Of a stretch of DNA of 25,263 bases, positions 23,765 to 25,263 are shown one piece after another (position 1 is the stretch's first letter; each line of letters begins with the position of its first letter). The stretch lies in assembly GCA_000433255.1 (NCBI GenBank), contig HF998209.1, forward strand, positions 1-25,263. The letters are read 5' to 3'. This stretch comes from Coprobacillus sp. CAG:605. GTDB lineage: Bacteria > Bacillota_I > Bacilli_A > RF39 > UBA660. The notes beneath the pieces were generated by a model. It was not told where the DNA came from and searched no databases. It saw only the letters and a program-made list of their open reading frames with translations. The translations under genes and the position numbers were made by a program.

Positions 23765-25078
23765 ATGAAAAAATGTGTATGTTTAATTGGCCGACCTAAC
23801 GTTGGAAAATCAACTATCTTTAATCGCCTTATAGGTGAATCTAAATCTATTATTATGGATACTCCTGGAGTTACTAGAGATAGAATCTATGGTACCGTAA
23901 ATTATAATGACCATAACTTCTTACTTGTTGATACAGGTGGTATTGACCTTGGAGAAGGGGACTTTAATAAAGATATTAGAATGCAAGGGGAACTTGCTAT
24001 TGATGAAGCTGATTTAATTATTTTTGTTGTTGATGGTAGAACAGAATTAAATCAAAACGACTACCTTATTAGAGATATTTTAATGAAATCTGGTAAGAAA
24101 GTAATCGTTGCTGCTAATAAATTAGATAATAAAGAAATGCAAGAAAGCTTAATCTATAACTTCTATGAACTAGGATTTGAAACTATTATCCCTGTTAGTG
24201 CGGCTCATAACTCTGGCTTTAATGAGTTATTAGATGAAATTGTTAAAGATATGGGTGAATCTCCTGAAGTAGTTGATAATACTCTAAAATTTTGTATTAT
24301 TGGTCGCCCTAACGTTGGCAAGAGTAGTTTAATTAATGCTATTTTAAACGAAAATCGCGCTATTGTATCTAATGTTGCTGGTACAACTAGAGACGCTATT
24401 GATAGTAAATTTCGTTATAATGGTGAAGAGTATACTGTAATTGATACTTCAGGTATGCGTAAAAAAGGTCGTATCTATGAATCAGTAGAAAAGTATAGCT
24501 TAGTAAGAAGTTTAAGAGCCATTGACCGCAGTGATGTTTGTTGTGTAGTTATATCAGCCGAAGAAGGTATTATTGAACATGATAAACATATCGTCTCTTA
24601 TGCTCTAGAAGCTGGTAAAGCCATTGTATTAGTTGTTAATAAATGGGATACTATAAGCGATCCTAATACGGAACTAAAAAAATGGAAAACACTAATTGCT
24701 AACGAATTCCAATTCATTCCATTCGTTACTCCCGTATTCTTAAGTGCCTTAACTAAAAAACGTGTAAATACTTTAATGCCTGAAATTATTAAGGCTTATA
24801 CTAATGCGACAAGAGAAATTAAAACTAACGTCTTAAATGATGTTATAACTGAAGCCGTAGGGCTACATGAACCACCTTCATATAAAGGTAGAAGACTAAA
24901 GATATACTTCGTTAGTCAAACTGGTTTTCAACCTCCTAAATTTACTTTCCAAGTTAATGATAAAGGCTTAGTACATTTCAGTTATCAAAGATACTTAGAA
25001 AATAAGATTAGAGAAGCCTTTGATTTAACTGGAACTCCTATTGTCTTCCAATTTAAAAATCGTGGTGAAGATGATTAA
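23765..25078 (+). CDS. der: Ribosome biogenesis GTPase Der (EngA)
   Basis: Essential double-GTPase for 50S assembly. Two consecutive G domains are visible: GRPNVGKS at 9-16 and 180-187, DTGG at 56-59, NKLD at 118-121, then DTSG and NKWD in the second. A C-terminal KH-like domain (about 350-437) ends the protein. I chose ATG 23765 because GAGGGTGA precedes it and the protein then starts MKKCVCLIGRPNVGKS; a TTG at 23744 would add seven residues and fall close behind the -10 box. The length of 437 is standard. It is the third ribosome-assembly GTPase in this window. A terminator follows. Confidence 0.97.
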   Translation: MKKCVCLIGRPNVGKSTIFNRLIGESKSIIMDTPGVTRDRIYGTVNYNDHNFLLVDTGGIDLGEGDFNKDIRMQGELAIDEADLIIFVVDGRTELNQNDYLIRDILMKSGKKVIVAANKLDNKEMQESLIYNFYELGFETIIPVSAAHNSGFNELLDEIVKDMGESPEVVDNTLKFCIIGRPNVGKSSLINAILNENRAIVSNVAGTTRDAIDSKFRYNGEEYTVIDTSGMRKKGRIYESVEKYSLVRSLRAIDRSDVCCVVISAEEGIIEHDKHIVSYALEAGKAIVLVVNKWDTISDPNTELKKWKTLIANEFQFIPFVTPVFLSALTKKRVNTLMPEIIKAYTNATREIKTNVLNDVITEAVGLHEPPSYKGRRLKIYFVSQTGFQPPKFTFQVNDKGLVHFSYQRYLENKIREAFDLTGTPIVFQFKNRGEDD

Positions 25079-25083
25079 TATTT

Positions 25084-25110
25084 AGAACTCTTATAATGGG
25101 GTTCTTTTTT
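25084..25110 (+). terminator. Rho-independent terminator after der
   Basis: AGAACTC at 25084-25090 pairs with GGGTTCT at 25099-25105 (one T-G wobble) and is followed by TTTTTT. A competing perfect nine-base pairing exists between CTCTTATAA (25088-25096) and TTATAAGAG (25113-25121). Confidence 0.7.
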
Positions 25111-25136
25111 AGTTATAAGAGCCCAAAAATTTTCAC

Positions 25137-25179
25137 TTCATTTCGCAAAAACGAAAAAAAATGCTTTTTGCGAAATGAA
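25137..25179. repeat. 15-base perfect inverted repeat
   Basis: TTCATTTCGCAAAAA at 25137-25151 and its exact reverse complement at 25165-25179 are separated by 13 A-rich bases. It is the longest perfect hairpin in the window. It could be a terminator for a convergent gene beyond the window edge or a copy of a dispersed palindrome. No gene is clear in 25079-25263. Confidence 0.65.
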
Positions 25180-25263
25180 AATATAAAAAGCCATATTGAT
25201 TTACTTAATTTTAAATTTATTAAGGCATAGTAATAGTAGACTTTTGGGTATTGGCAAAATGTT

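Noticed and set aside
25113..25263. Reverse-strand open frame of about 49 codons reaching the right edge
   Set aside because: Its composition is low-complexity Phe/Lys/Tyr, it runs through the 15-base palindrome, and it has no visible start or family.

Overview
Organism. The window reads as chromosome of an AT-rich Bacillota (Firmicutes) bacterium, most like the uncultured gut Bacilli related to Mollicutes (RF39-type lineages). The reasons are low GC, genes nearly all on one strand, short gaps, Firmicutes gene neighbourhoods (rbgA-rnhB, rplU-prp-rpmA), an LtaS-type lipoteichoic acid synthase, a YneF protein and a Prp-cleaved L27. Tryptophan is TGG and TGA is used as a stop, so the standard bacterial code applies rather than the Mycoplasma code. 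The lineage is an inference; the code reading is seen directly. Ribosome-binding sites are often GGTGAT or AAGGAG.

Layout. (1) 137-6239: operon rbgA, rnhB (with an extra N-terminal nucleotidyltransferase-like domain), ltaS-like and topA, closed by a terminator. (2) 6254-7545: a SirA-like small protein with a TTG start, then a macro-domain protein and YneF. (3) 7556-8897: obg as a single unit. (4) 8906-12642: a compact Tad/type II secretion-like operon of ParA/TadZ-like, CpaF/TadA-like, TadB-like and TadC-like genes, overlapping head to tail. (5) 12670-17951: an accessory block. A MoxR-type AAA+ ATPase with a large N-terminal sensor-like domain is followed by a small degenerate AAA+ paralogue and by a protein with a DUF2201-type zincin motif and a VWA-like domain. 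A 399-base non-coding gap follows, then a second, truncated copy of the first gene that breaks off at the P-loop. (6) 18037-19075: a ribosomal leader plus rplU-prp-rpmA. (7) 19234-21147: an unrecognised 132-residue protein, then miaB. (8) 21172-23662: two prepilins sharing an N-terminal module, the first carrying a Gly/Ser/Thr linker and a large C-terminal display domain. (9) 23707-25110: der, followed by a tail with two strong inverted repeats.

How it fits together. Blocks 1, 3, 6, 8 (in part) and 9 are housekeeping: ribosome assembly GTPases, topoisomerase, envelope polymer synthesis and tRNA modification. The Tad-like motor/platform genes and the separate prepilins may serve the same surface fibre, but they are about 8.6 kb apart and neither a prepilin peptidase nor Tad-type pilins are in the window.

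The best candidate for an undescribed system is block 5. It is a MoxR/VWA-type chaperone-like module in which a DUF6273-like domain is fused to the ATPase, the partner is an inactive-looking ATPase fragment, and the effector-like protein carries a zincin motif. A neighbouring duplicate keeps the sensor but has lost the ATPase, and the two sensors differ mainly in one segment, as a recognition loop would.
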